Below, piece by piece: positions 26,472 to 34,603 of a DNA stretch of 38,465 nt. The translations under genes were made by a program, and so were the position numbers. Numbering within the stretch: position 1 is the stretch's first letter; each line of letters starts with the position of its first letter. This DNA comes from Saprospiraceae bacterium (lineage in GTDB: Bacteria; Bacteroidota; Bacteroidia; Chitinophagales; Saprospiraceae), in the NCBI GenBank assembly GCA_020630735.1, contig JAHDIP010000014.1:1-38465 (forward strand), written 5' to 3'. The notes beneath the pieces are model-generated. The model made no database searches. It was not told the DNA's origin and was given only the letters and a program-made list of their open reading frames with translations.

Positions 26472-26736
26472 TAATACCTACAGGTATTCGGTTATCGGGT
26501 CATCATTTGTAGCCTTTGATTGATTTTCAGCTGCTTTAGGCAAATTAAAGTTAATAGATACTCATCTTGGATAAATATTTTTCTACTAGACTAGGCAAAA
26601 AACACAGATGATGCCTAGCATCAGCGAGTATTTTTAACGACGTAAAGTGGAAAAAGATAACTTCAAGATGGGGAATTTATTATTTTAATTTGCCTTAATC
26701 ATTTGGCAATCCGAAAACCACTTTGCTTTCTGTATA
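26472..26736 (-). repeat. Repeat family A, copy 4, interrupted by family E copy 3
   Basis: The outer parts (TAATACCTACAGGTATTCGG from 26472; TTTGGCAATCCGAAAACCAC to 26736) are family A in minus orientation. The sequence is split at the CTTTA/TTAATC junction by a 156-bp family E insertion at 26539-26694. Removing the insert and one TTA restores an uninterrupted copy of about 106 bases. Unlike most copies it does not follow a gene end. Confidence 0.85.
26539..26694 (-). mobile_element. Family E MITE-like element, copy 3, inserted in repeat A
   Basis: Perfect 11-bp termini GGCAAATTAAA and TTTAATTTGCC, with similarity continuing inward for about 20 bases. TTA at 26536-26538 and TTA at 26695-26697 are the target duplication, confirmed by comparison with intact family A copies that read CTTTAATC there. 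The core GATGCCTAGCATC parallels GATAGCCTAGCTATC in copy 1. Its outermost bases differ from copies 1 and 2, so it is a subfamily. No ORF. Strand is arbitrary. Confidence 0.85.
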
Positions 26737-26769
26737 GTAGAAAGGAAAAGCATTTTTTGCTCTTGTTAT

Positions 26770-26992
26770 GTAGCTCACGATAATTAATTCGGTAAATTTT
26801 AGGGCGAAGATTTTTTTGATAGATTTTCTCAAAAAATCAATATTGGCTAAAGCTTGTACCGACTGGATACAAATAGCAGGGCTAAGGATTTATTTTTTGA
26901 AGAAATATAGCATAAGGAAAGTCAATTCCGAACCGCAAAGCGGACGGGCTGCAAGATCGTTTTAAAATACCGAAGTAATTGTGGTGAGCTAC
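26770..26992. mobile_element. Second MITE-like element (223 bp)
   Basis: Ends GTAGCTCACGATAATTAATT and AAGTAATTGTGGTGAGCTAC are inverted repeats of about 25 bases with few mismatches. TTAT flanks both sides (26766-26769 and 26993-26996). Inside are a hairpin CCGC-AAA-GCGG (26933-26943) and an AT-rich stretch; no ORF. The end sequence is partly shared with DNA near 24470-24492 (GTAGCTCAACTACAATTACT). Confidence 0.65.
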
Positions 26993-27284
26993 TTATGAAG
27001 AGTAAATCGCCAAAATACGCTGAGTTTTTTCTTTTTTTTAAAAAAAAGAAGAATTTAATGGTAACGAATTACTCTTTTATGGTATATATATAATGAAGGG
27101 TAATCGTGAAAACGGAATGTTGCCAAAGAAATAAAGTTTATTGATTACTAAGAACGTTTCGAATTACTTAAAGCTATGAAATTTCCATAACTAAAAATAT
27201 TATTAAATGACTAGATAAAAATATTTTCAGCCCACTTTTAATACACCGTATCAAGCGTCAAATAAAATATTGAACCAGAGATTT
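26993..27284. other. Gene-free AT-rich stretch with a long A/T palindrome
   Basis: A perfect palindrome of eight T then eight A, extended by TTC and GAA arms, spans 27029-27050. The rest has no ORF longer than about a dozen codons and no recognisable RNA gene. It is part of the 1330-base gap between the sigma-factor gene and the peptide gene at 27640. Confidence 0.5.
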
Positions 27285-27354
27285 TTTCCCTGGATAATGC
27301 GCAGCAGAGCTTTGTAGTCTTAGATACAAAGCCCAGCACATAGCATTGGGGAAA
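27285..27354. other. Possible structured RNA or hairpin element
   Basis: Three nested pairings: TTTCCC/GGGAAA (27285-27290 and 27349-27354), AATGC/GCATT (27296-27300 and 27343-27347) and a perfect GCTTTGTA/TACAAAGC (27309-27316 and 27325-27332). Internal loops contain GCAGCAGA and CCAGCACATA. It is locally more GC rich than its surroundings. It could be a small non-coding RNA, a riboregulator of the downstream peptide gene, or a repeat. Confidence 0.35.
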
Positions 27355-27470
27355 GGTCGGTATGAACGTTCAATCAATTGACCTGTACGTTGTAGTAAAT
27401 AAATTAACTTTCTTTCTTAAAATGTAAAATACATAAAGGGAATTGATTACTCATACTTCCCTTCTCCTTA

Positions 27471-27492
27471 AGTCTTTTGTCTTAAAAAGACT
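27471..27492. promoter_or_regulatory. Hairpin upstream of the GG-leader peptide gene
   Basis: AGTCTTTT and AAAAGACT form a perfect 8-bp stem. It may be a weak terminator of an upstream transcript or part of the leader of the peptide gene at 27640. Confidence 0.35.
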
Positions 27493-27639
27493 AGGATATT
27501 CTATGCATAAGATTTAACAATGTGTTAGTTGCAAATGACACGTTGGGCTAATCATATGGCTTTCTGTTGTAGAGTATAGCCCTGGCAATGCTATGCATTT
27601 AAGAAACTAAACCCTATTTTTTAATCTAAATGATTTTTT

Positions 27640-27780
27640 ATGTCAAATCCAAAAACTGAAAAACGTAGAAACAATGACTTTTCTAAGTTTTTTAACAACA
27701 CAATCGCAAGTCCGGCTTTAAAACAAGTGAAAGGCGGCGAAGATGAAATTATTATCACTGAAGATTGTTTAGATTTATAG
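27640..27780 (+). CDS. Double-glycine leader peptide, candidate RiPP/bacteriocin precursor (46 aa)
   Basis: A 46-aa ORF: MSNPKTEKRRNNDFSKFF, then NNTIASPALKQVKGG, then a tail EDEIIITEDCLDL. The polar N-terminus followed by a helix ending in KGG is the layout of Bacteroidota double-glycine leaders cut by C39 peptidase-type exporters. The predicted core after GG has 13 residues, strongly acidic (two Asp, three Glu) with one Cys and two Ile-rich positions. A family A repeat begins at the second base behind the stop. No modification enzyme or C39 transporter is next to it; the nearest maturation genes are the grasp-with-spasm genes 25 kb away. Coding status rests on motif and codon pattern, as the ORF is short. 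Confidence 0.6.
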   Translation: MSNPKTEKRRNNDFSKFFNNTIASPALKQVKGGEDEIIITEDCLDL

Positions 27781-27781
27781 A

Positions 27782-27886
27782 TATACTGAAACCAAAGTGG
27801 TTTTGGGATTATCAAACGATTAAAGCTATTGAGAATCAAAGGATAGCTACCAATGATGATCCTTAAACTGAATACCAGTAGGTATA
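27782..27886 (+). repeat. Repeat family A, copy 5 (reference-like)
   Basis: It reads TATACTGAAACCAAAGTGG at the left and AATACCAGTAGGTATA at the right, 105 bases. The left end can fold as AAACC-AAAGT-GGTTT. It follows the stop of the peptide gene with no gap. Confidence 0.9.
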
Positions 27887-27953
27887 AATCAACAGATGAT
27901 AACGTTATGAAAACTAAGGCGGCTTACTTGACAGTGAGCTGCCTTTAATCAAC

Positions 27954-29390
27954 CTACTTTTTTAGTTGATTGATTTTTGCTAGGAGCCAAACTCGAAACA
28001 TTAGATGTTCCATATTATTTACTTTTTGTAATAATTTACTTTTTTCTTTTTTATTGACTAGTGCTTTACAAATATCACAGAAGTTGCAATAGGCGATTTT
28101 ACGTTGTTGACTGATATTTTTGGAGAGGCAATAGTTTTTAAAATTTCGAATTTGCTTTTCCGTAAGATTTTCATAGCTTTCATTATTCTTTGCCAATTCA
28201 TAGTAGGCTCTAATACATAGAGATCTAAAACGTAATTCGGTATTTAAGTTTTTAGTAATAATCGTATGGAGTGATTCTATGGTCTTTGCATAATCTTTTT
28301 TGTAAAAAAATAAATAAGCATTCGACAAATTAATTGTATCCTCTCGTATACTCTCTTTTAAAAATACAATATATTTGGTTAAAAAATATTCTGCCCATTC
28401 AAATTTTTGACATGCAGCAGCCATCACAATAGCATTGACAAAAGTGTTTTCAGAAATTCTATTATTGACTACAAAATTATTCTGTTGATCTCTAAACTGA
28501 TAAAGCTCAAAAAGTTCTTGTTGGAAATTAAGAAGATCTTTACTTACCTTTTTTATAGCAAAATTGATCAAGATTATAATTGCAATCATTTGACCTTCTT
28601 TAGGAATCGCCTTGTAATGTTCGAATAAATACTTTTTTAAAGTAAAAAACCACGATTCATTTTGTTCTTTTAAAAAAGAAATAATTAAAACATATAGCTT
28701 AAATAGTGGATGATCCCTTAACTCTGTATGAGAACTCCAACGAATGGATTCTTCTAGTAACTTAATATTATGTTGCTGTTGTTGAATTTGATTTCTGGTA
28801 AGTAATTCTATAGAGTAAACTATTTTAGAGAAAAAATAAAAAGAATCTAGGTGATTCATACAAGACGTAATATATCTATCAGCAAGTAGCCCGTCTCTAT
28901 CTGTTTCAGGATGAAAAAATAAAGCATGATTGATGCCTAGTAATTGTTGAAAATCCTCTAAGACTTTTTGGTTGTTTTGTTCTATTTTATCATTAAGCTT
29001 TTCGGAAGCATCTCTAAATTTGATATAGTTGTTTCTACGAGCATAGGCTTTAATCATAAAAGATTCTTTCATCGCTTTCTCTTGTTTTACTTCTTCAAAG
29101 ACGATATAGTTTTCTATTTTTTTTATCAAATCTGTTTTTAATCCTTTAAATGACCCTTCGTTAAATGTTTTTGTGGGATATAGTTTTCTATAAATGTTTT
29201 TGGCTGTAAATTTTGGATGGCTAAAATGAGGATACTCCTTAGCAATAATTTCGAAGAACGGCACCAAAATTTTATTGGAGTTATGATAAGGCGATTTTAA
29301 AAATCTATCAACTTGTTTTAAATCTTCAGGAAGTAGTTTTTTTACTAAACCAATTAGTTTAGATTCTGTAAGTTTTGTGTACGTTTTCAT
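27954..29390 (-). CDS. Large helical repeat protein, function unknown (478 aa)
   Basis: A 478-aa, almost wholly alpha-helical cytoplasmic protein with no signal peptide or TM segment. The start (KLTESKLIGLVKKLLPEDLKQVDRFLKSPYHNSNKILVPFFEI) resembles, from memory, a family of roughly 500-aa hypothetical proteins that is abundant in Saprospirales genomes. The C-terminal half looks like TPR/HEAT-type helical hairpins (AYLFFYKKDYAKTIESLHTII, LRFRSLCIRAYYELAKNN). A scaffold or regulatory role is possible but not shown. It is transcribed away from the T9SS gene at 29901, with which it shares a 510-base gap. Confidence 0.7.
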   Translation of the reverse strand: MKTYTKLTESKLIGLVKKLLPEDLKQVDRFLKSPYHNSNKILVPFFEIIAKEYPHFSHPKFTAKNIYRKLYPTKTFNEGSFKGLKTDLIKKIENYIVFEEVKQEKAMKESFMIKAYARRNNYIKFRDASEKLNDKIEQNNQKVLEDFQQLLGINHALFFHPETDRDGLLADRYITSCMNHLDSFYFFSKIVYSIELLTRNQIQQQQHNIKLLEESIRWSSHTELRDHPLFKLYVLIISFLKEQNESWFFTLKKYLFEHYKAIPKEGQMIAIIILINFAIKKVSKDLLNFQQELFELYQFRDQQNNFVVNNRISENTFVNAIVMAAACQKFEWAEYFLTKYIVFLKESIREDTINLSNAYLFFYKKDYAKTIESLHTIITKNLNTELRFRSLCIRAYYELAKNNESYENLTEKQIRNFKNYCLSKNISQQRKIAYCNFCDICKALVNKKEKSKLLQKVNNMEHLMFRVWLLAKINQLKK

Positions 29391-29706
29391 TAAGAAAATA
29401 TGTTTTATAATTCATGTTTTTAACAATGCGTAATATACATTATTATTGTGTTTTAGCCTTGTTTTGTTTAGTGTTTTATTATAGGTTTGTTTGTTTTTTT
29501 TACTTTTAATTCTTGATAAATTTGTTTTTAATACTATTCTTTTGTCCGTACATTTGATAGTACAGAGTTAAATTATTTATGCGTATCGAGCAATTTATTC
29601 CCTGCTCACTATTAAGTAATGATTTGTTCTGCTACTCTGTTGTTTTGTTAGTAATATTTGAGTCTCTAACTCAAAGAAATAAACATTGAATTTTTAGAAA
29701 TAGTGA
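29391..29706. other. Divergent intergenic stretch
   Basis: Very T-rich DNA upstream of the minus-strand 478-aa gene. A 36-codon ORF at 29579 has no supporting feature. The leader and promoter of the minus-strand gene must lie here, but no clear CAAAnnTA (the reverse of TAnnTTTG) is found. Confidence 0.4.
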
Positions 29707-29748
29707 GTTGTTTTTAAAAGGATTAGTGATTCCTTCTTTCTAAACAAC
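29707..29748. repeat. Hairpin in the 29391-29900 gap
   Basis: GTTGTTT (29707-29713) pairs with AAACAAC (29742-29748), and inside it AAGGA pairs with TCCTT. It lies 30 bases before a terminator-like hairpin, suggesting a short transcript or leader RNA in this gap. Confidence 0.35.
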
Positions 29749-29779
29749 TTTATTATAAAGACTCTCCCTTAATATGATA

Positions 29780-29820
29780 GGCCATCTTCAACATCATGAT
29801 TGAAGGTGGTCTTGATTTTT
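29780..29820 (+). terminator. Terminator-like hairpin upstream of the phosphodiesterase gene
   Basis: GGCCATCTTCAA and TTGAAGGTGGTC pair with two G-T wobbles around an 8-base loop, then TTGATTTTT. No + strand gene precedes it for more than 1.9 kb except short ORFs, so it would end a small RNA or act as a leader attenuator. Confidence 0.6.
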
Positions 29821-29900
29821 AATTCAATCAGTAGAAACTTAAATATGAAATAAATAAGTATATTTACTCTTAAGAAATCATCATTTTTTAAAAGAGTAAT

Positions 29901-32450
29901 ATGCAACATAAAATTTACACGTTGGTTCTATCATCTACTAGAATAACGATAAGCTTCTTTTTTTTATTTGTAGTTAAATCTTCTTTACTTGCTTTTACAA
30001 CTATTCCCAATGTAGGGGAAAACCCTATTACCAACAAGGTACTCATCATAGGAATAGATGGTTGCCGACCTGATGCCTTAGCTGCAGCTAATACCCCAAA
30101 TTTAGATCAATTGATGGCGAATGGTACTTTTACATATAATGCTCGTACGATTCCTCCTACATGGAGTGGACCAGGTTGGTCTTCGATGTTGACTGGTGTT
30201 TGGTATACCAAACACGGTGTATCGGATAATACTTTTTTTGGAAGCAATTACGAAGAATACCCACATTTTTTTAATAGAATCGAAACCTTTAATCCTAGTT
30301 TATATACAGCGTCGATTGTACATTGGGGACCAATCAATAATACGATTATGGATCAAGCAGACTTTCAACAGACTTTTGATTCAGACGTCGCAGTAAGTAA
30401 TAGTGCTGTAAATCTTTTACAAACAGGAAACCCTGATATATTGTTTTTACACTATGATGATGTTGACCATGCAGGACATGCCGATGGTTTTTCTACAACT
30501 GTTCCTTCTTATATAGCAGCAATTGAAGGCGTTGATACTAACCTTGGCCCAGTATTAACAGCCTTGAATAATCGTTCAACTATTGCTAATGAAAATTGGA
30601 TTATTATGGTTAGTACAGATCATGGTGGTTCAGGTACAGGGCATGGTGGCTCTTCAGAAGTAGAGAAAGAAATATTTCTTATTGTAAGTGGTGATCAAGT
30701 GCCCAATCAAGAAATTACTAAAACGACAATAGAGACAAATCCTTCCGTTGCAAATTTATCCTTTGATGGTTCAAATGACTATGCTTTTATTACAGAAAAC
30801 AACGTTTTTGATTTTGGAGCAAGTCAAGATTTTAGTATAGAATGCCGAGTGAAAACATCTGGTTGGAGCGGAGACCCCGCCATTGTTTCTGATAAAAATT
30901 GGAATAGTGGTATTTATAATGGATTTGTTTTAGCAGGAAAAACAGATGGAGCCTACTGGAAAGTAAATGTAGGAGATGGATTTAATCGGATAGATTTGGA
31001 TGGTGGCATTATAAATGATAACCAATGGCATCATTTGACCCTCACCTGTGATCGAGACGGCGAAGCTCGAGTCTATCAAGATGGTATTTTGATGGACGCT
31101 GTAAATATGTCGAATGTAGATGGTATTGATTCTGATTATCCGATTGGAATTGGTCAGGATGGAACATTGACCTATGGTGATTTCTTCTCTGGAATGATTG
31201 ATGAGGTGCGTATTTGGAATAAAGCTTTAGACGCAACAAGTATCAGGGAATGGGCTTGTGAAAGTGTAACAGAAAACCATCCCTTTTATCCGAATTTAGT
31301 TGGCTATTGGCAAATGAATGAAGGCTCAAGTTCTTCTACTGCTGATTCATCTCCAACAAATGTCTACGCATCTATAGTGGGGGCAACATGGAATACACCT
31401 ACCGAAGGAGTTAATTGTTTTGAACATCACTTGCCAGAGATTGTTGACATTACCTTTACTGCATTGGAACATTTATGTGTACCTATTGATCCTGCTTGGG
31501 GGCTAGATGGCGCCCCGTTTGGTATTCTTGCTTGTGGTGCATGTGAGGTCGTAGGTACTCCTTGTAATGATAATGATCCTAATACCGAAAATGATATGGA
31601 AGATGGATTTTGTAATTGTGCAGGAACACCTTTATGTAATACGCCTTTAGCTGTTAGTACTACCATTATAAGCGGAAATGTAGTCAAAATAGATTGGGAC
31701 GCAGTACCCTTCGCGGAAAAATATCGTGTGCGTTACCGAGAACAAGGCACCAATACTTGGATAGAAGTTAATGCTGTTGTTGATGAACGTTTTTTAAATG
31801 GTCTAGTACCAAATACCAGTTATCAATATAGTGTGAAAAGTTTGTGCTCGTTGGATAATTCGATTTGGTCTGCCACCTCAATATTCACAACATCTAGTGA
31901 GTTATGTGACTATCCATTGAGTGCTAGTATTACATCTATCACCGCTACATCTGCAGCGGTAAGTTGGACAACTTTACCAGATGATATTAAATATAAAATT
32001 AAATATAAAGTCAAAAATGGTGACTGGATAGAGATCATACTTAATCCATCTAATTATGCCATTACAGCTTTGCAAGCGAATGAAGAATACCGTGTAAAAT
32101 TAAAAACGAAGTGTCCTTTAGGTTGGACAAACTGGTCGCCTCGTTATGATTTTACTACAGCATCTTCTGTTTTTTTTGCTAATAATGAAATCTCAGATCA
32201 TTCGACTTATAGATCGTCCTTAACCATTTATCCAAATCCATCACGTGATCAGATCAACTTAGAATGGCATAACATAAATGCTACTAATCTTTATATTATT
32301 GATTTTTTAGGTAATACAGAAATGGAGATAGATGCGACGAATTTTGGAGATTCAATAGATGTATCATCCTTAAGCGAAGGCTTATATTTTGTACTAATTA
32401 AAGATATAAATGGAGGCTCTTTTGTCAAGAAATTTCATGTTATAAAATAA
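29901..32450 (+). CDS. Secreted phosphodiesterase/phosphatase with LamG, two Fn3 domains and T9SS tail
   Basis: An 849-aa protein. N-terminal signal segment, about 1-33. The catalytic domain (about 45-275) belongs to the alkaline phosphatase superfamily (type I phosphodiesterase/nucleotide pyrophosphatase). It shows D53 in GIDGCRPDAL, the nucleophile candidate Ser89 in PTWSGPGWSS, D189-x3-H193 in DDVDHAGH, D240-H241 in STDHGG, and H248. A LamG/concanavalin-like domain (about 285-490, ending IDEVRIWNKAL) follows, then a Cys-rich linker (ACGACEVVGTPCNDND), two fibronectin type III domains (about 580-755) and a type A T9SS sorting tail (YPNPSRDQINLEW to the end, GLYFVLIKD). It is probably exported by T9SS and attached to the cell surface or released. 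Fn3 and LamG suggest binding to glycans or matrix. Substrate unknown. Confidence 0.9.
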   Translation: MQHKIYTLVLSSTRITISFFFLFVVKSSLLAFTTIPNVGENPITNKVLIIGIDGCRPDALAAANTPNLDQLMANGTFTYNARTIPPTWSGPGWSSMLTGVWYTKHGVSDNTFFGSNYEEYPHFFNRIETFNPSLYTASIVHWGPINNTIMDQADFQQTFDSDVAVSNSAVNLLQTGNPDILFLHYDDVDHAGHADGFSTTVPSYIAAIEGVDTNLGPVLTALNNRSTIANENWIIMVSTDHGGSGTGHGGSSEVEKEIFLIVSGDQVPNQEITKTTIETNPSVANLSFDGSNDYAFITENNVFDFGASQDFSIECRVKTSGWSGDPAIVSDKNWNSGIYNGFVLAGKTDGAYWKVNVGDGFNRIDLDGGIINDNQWHHLTLTCDRDGEARVYQDGILMDAVNMSNVDGIDSDYPIGIGQDGTLTYGDFFSGMIDEVRIWNKALDATSIREWACESVTENHPFYPNLVGYWQMNEGSSSSTADSSPTNVYASIVGATWNTPTEGVNCFEHHLPEIVDITFTALEHLCVPIDPAWGLDGAPFGILACGACEVVGTPCNDNDPNTENDMEDGFCNCAGTPLCNTPLAVSTTIISGNVVKIDWDAVPFAEKYRVRYREQGTNTWIEVNAVVDERFLNGLVPNTSYQYSVKSLCSLDNSIWSATSIFTTSSELCDYPLSASITSITATSAAVSWTTLPDDIKYKIKYKVKNGDWIEIILNPSNYAITALQANEEYRVKLKTKCPLGWTNWSPRYDFTTASSVFFANNEISDHSTYRSSLTIYPNPSRDQINLEWHNINATNLYIIDFLGNTEMEIDATNFGDSIDVSSLSEGLYFVLIKDINGGSFVKKFHVIK

Positions 32451-32616
32451 ATTTTTTATACTAAAAAACATCCTGTTGTAACTATAACTAGAAGTTGTCG
32501 TTTATAAAATGTTAAACATATAAAGTACAATATGATTATCTATTGTTGTAAAGGTCTAACTTCCACGGAAAGTACTAAATTAAGCAACTTTAGGAGCTAA
32601 TCATTAGGAAATACAT

Positions 32617-32651
32617 GTCACAAAAAAAGTACTAGGCACTATTTTTGTGTC
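32617..32651. terminator. Hairpin downstream of the phosphodiesterase gene
   Basis: CACAAAAA and TTTTTGTG pair around AAGTACTAGGCACTA. It is 167 bases behind the stop codon. It may end the transcript or be another repeat: its reverse complement has the GCCTAG core seen in family E. Confidence 0.4.
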
Positions 32652-32710
32652 TATATATTGTTTATATTATATAAATTATAAACCAGAGTAATTTAGTAAA
32701 AAAAACCAAA

Positions 32711-34600
32711 TTGAAAAGCATAGATAATCCTTTAAATGAAGGGGTTGCTGTTAGCAAAAAAGTAAACTATGATGTTCTCGTAGAAGAGAATGCCGTAGGG
32801 CTATTCTATTTGGAAAATGACAGAGTTGCTTTTTCTAACAAAGCTTTTGCTGATGTGTTTGGTGTCCTTCCTTCCGTACTAGTTGGTACATCTATTTTTG
32901 ATAAAGTAAGAGGTGATGATCGAAAGTTATTAGAGAATGGGATTGAAGCGCTACTGAGGGGTGATACGGATAGTTTCAGCCGTGATCTTCAACTAAAAAG
33001 AAATGAAGAAGAAGATGTCTATTTTTCGTTACACTTAAAAGTTCATTCTAGAGATGACAATTTGGTCCAATTGATTGGGGCATCTCGTGAAGCTACTACT
33101 AGAGTAAGAAAAAGCAAAGAACTTGTAAGAACACAATCAAGATTTGAGGCACTTTATCGTAATATCGTAGACGGAATCATAGTCTATGATTGTATAGATG
33201 AAGTTATGATCGATTGTAATGATGCAGCTGTAAAAATTTTGGGATACAAAACAAGTCAAAGCCTTCTAAAGCTTAATCGTTATGAATTCATTCCAAAGAC
33301 ATCATCACATTTCCCAGGAATGGATTTACATAAAGAAACGAAAAACCATAGTTTTCGAGTTTTAAAAGGCGAAGCATTTAATTGTCCTGGTGCATTGATG
33401 GGCTATGGAGGAAAAGAGGTGCTCGTAACGGTTAATATTGTCCCGACTTTTAATAAATTAGGAGAAGCATTTATTATTTTTCATGATATTACAGATGAAA
33501 TATTAGGTAAAAGGTCAAAGAAAGAAAGTGATAAACGATATCGAGATATTTTTAATAACTCCCATGAAGCAATCGTTTATAGAGATTTGAAAACAGGTAA
33601 GCCTATTATCTGCAATAAGAAAGCACTTGATCTATTTGGTGTTTCTACTTTTCAAGAATTTATAGATTTAGACCGTTATTCTTTTTATGATGATGAGTAT
33701 GCCGATTATGTATTAAATGAGGCATTAGAAAAAGGAAGAGCCGATCTAGCTTTTTGGTTGAAAAAACAAAACGGAGAATCCATTCGTATTGCAGGAGTAT
33801 TAATCAGAGATGTGAGTGATCCTGATAATCCAAAAATTATTTCATTTCTTAGAGATGTCACACGATTGCACCAAGCGCAGGTAGAGCTAAACAAAAAAAA
33901 TGAAGAACTAAAAAAATATATAGATTCTAATCTACAGCTCGAAAACTTTGCCTACTTCGCTTCTCACGATTTGCAGACCCCTTTGCGATCAATGATAAGT
34001 TTTACTCAATTGCTGAAAAGCAAATTGAAAGGTCGCCTTTCTGAAGAAGAAGAAGAGTACATGCAGTTTATTATTTCTTCTAGTAAAAGTATGCGGAACT
34101 TGATTAACGATTTACTTTCCTACTCTAGAATTAATACAACAAAAATTAATATCAGAGAAATTAATCTACAGACAATATTAGCAAAACTGTGTATAGAACT
34201 GGATAGTATTATTCAAGATAAAAAAGCAAAAATTATTCTAAAACATATTCCAGAATTTATTAGAGCCGATTCAACTAAAATAAAACAGATTTTCCAAAAT
34301 CTAATTACGAATGCTATAAAATTTTCACAAGAGGGAACATCTCCTATCGTTACAATCAATTGTAAAAATAATACAGACCACTGGTTATTTTCTGTAAAAG
34401 ATAATGGAATAGGCATTGCACCCGAATTTCAAGATAAAATATTTTTACTCTTCAAACGATTGCACACGAGTACTGAATATGAAGGGACAGGTATCGGTCT
34501 TGCAATGGTCAAAAAAATAATAGAACAGCACGAAGGAGAAATTGGTCTAGAATCCAAGCAAGGTGAAGGTGCCTGCTTTTGGTTTACAATAAAAAAATAG
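32711..34600 (+). CDS. Soluble multi-PAS sensor histidine kinase
   Basis: A 629-aa protein starting at TTG (the first usable start in the frame; no ATG lies near, and an in-frame stop is about 40 bases upstream). Three PAS-like domains sit at about 20-125 (ENAVGLFYLENDRVAFSNKAF), 145-260 (ALYRNIVDGIIVYD) and 275-395 (RYRDIFNNSHEAIVYRD). A coiled coil (KKNEELKKYIDSNLQLENF) leads to the HisKA dimerisation helix with H419 in FASHDLQTPLRS. The ATPase domain has the N box FQNLITNAIKFS, G1 DNGIGI, the F box FLLFKRL and G2 GTGIGLAMV. No TM segment is seen, so it is a cytoplasmic sensor. No response regulator is adjacent, so its partner is elsewhere. A family A repeat begins at the fourth base behind its stop. 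Confidence 0.9.
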   Translation: MKSIDNPLNEGVAVSKKVNYDVLVEENAVGLFYLENDRVAFSNKAFADVFGVLPSVLVGTSIFDKVRGDDRKLLENGIEALLRGDTDSFSRDLQLKRNEEEDVYFSLHLKVHSRDDNLVQLIGASREATTRVRKSKELVRTQSRFEALYRNIVDGIIVYDCIDEVMIDCNDAAVKILGYKTSQSLLKLNRYEFIPKTSSHFPGMDLHKETKNHSFRVLKGEAFNCPGALMGYGGKEVLVTVNIVPTFNKLGEAFIIFHDITDEILGKRSKKESDKRYRDIFNNSHEAIVYRDLKTGKPIICNKKALDLFGVSTFQEFIDLDRYSFYDDEYADYVLNEALEKGRADLAFWLKKQNGESIRIAGVLIRDVSDPDNPKIISFLRDVTRLHQAQVELNKKNEELKKYIDSNLQLENFAYFASHDLQTPLRSMISFTQLLKSKLKGRLSEEEEEYMQFIISSSKSMRNLINDLLSYSRINTTKINIREINLQTILAKLCIELDSIIQDKKAKIILKHIPEFIRADSTKIKQIFQNLITNAIKFSQEGTSPIVTINCKNNTDHWLFSVKDNGIGIAPEFQDKIFLLFKRLHTSTEYEGTGIGLAMVKKIIEQHEGEIGLESKQGEGACFWFTIKK

Positions 34601-34603
34601 AAC

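Noticed and set aside
26310..27639. tRNA or rRNA gene in the 1.3-kb gap
   Set aside because: No cloverleaf with a CCA-type acceptor stem and T-arm sequence (GTTCRANNC) was found; the hairpins are explained by repeats.
29579..29689. 36-codon ORF in the 29391-29900 gap
   Set aside because: No leader motif, no similarity and T-rich random composition; a chance ORF is likelier.
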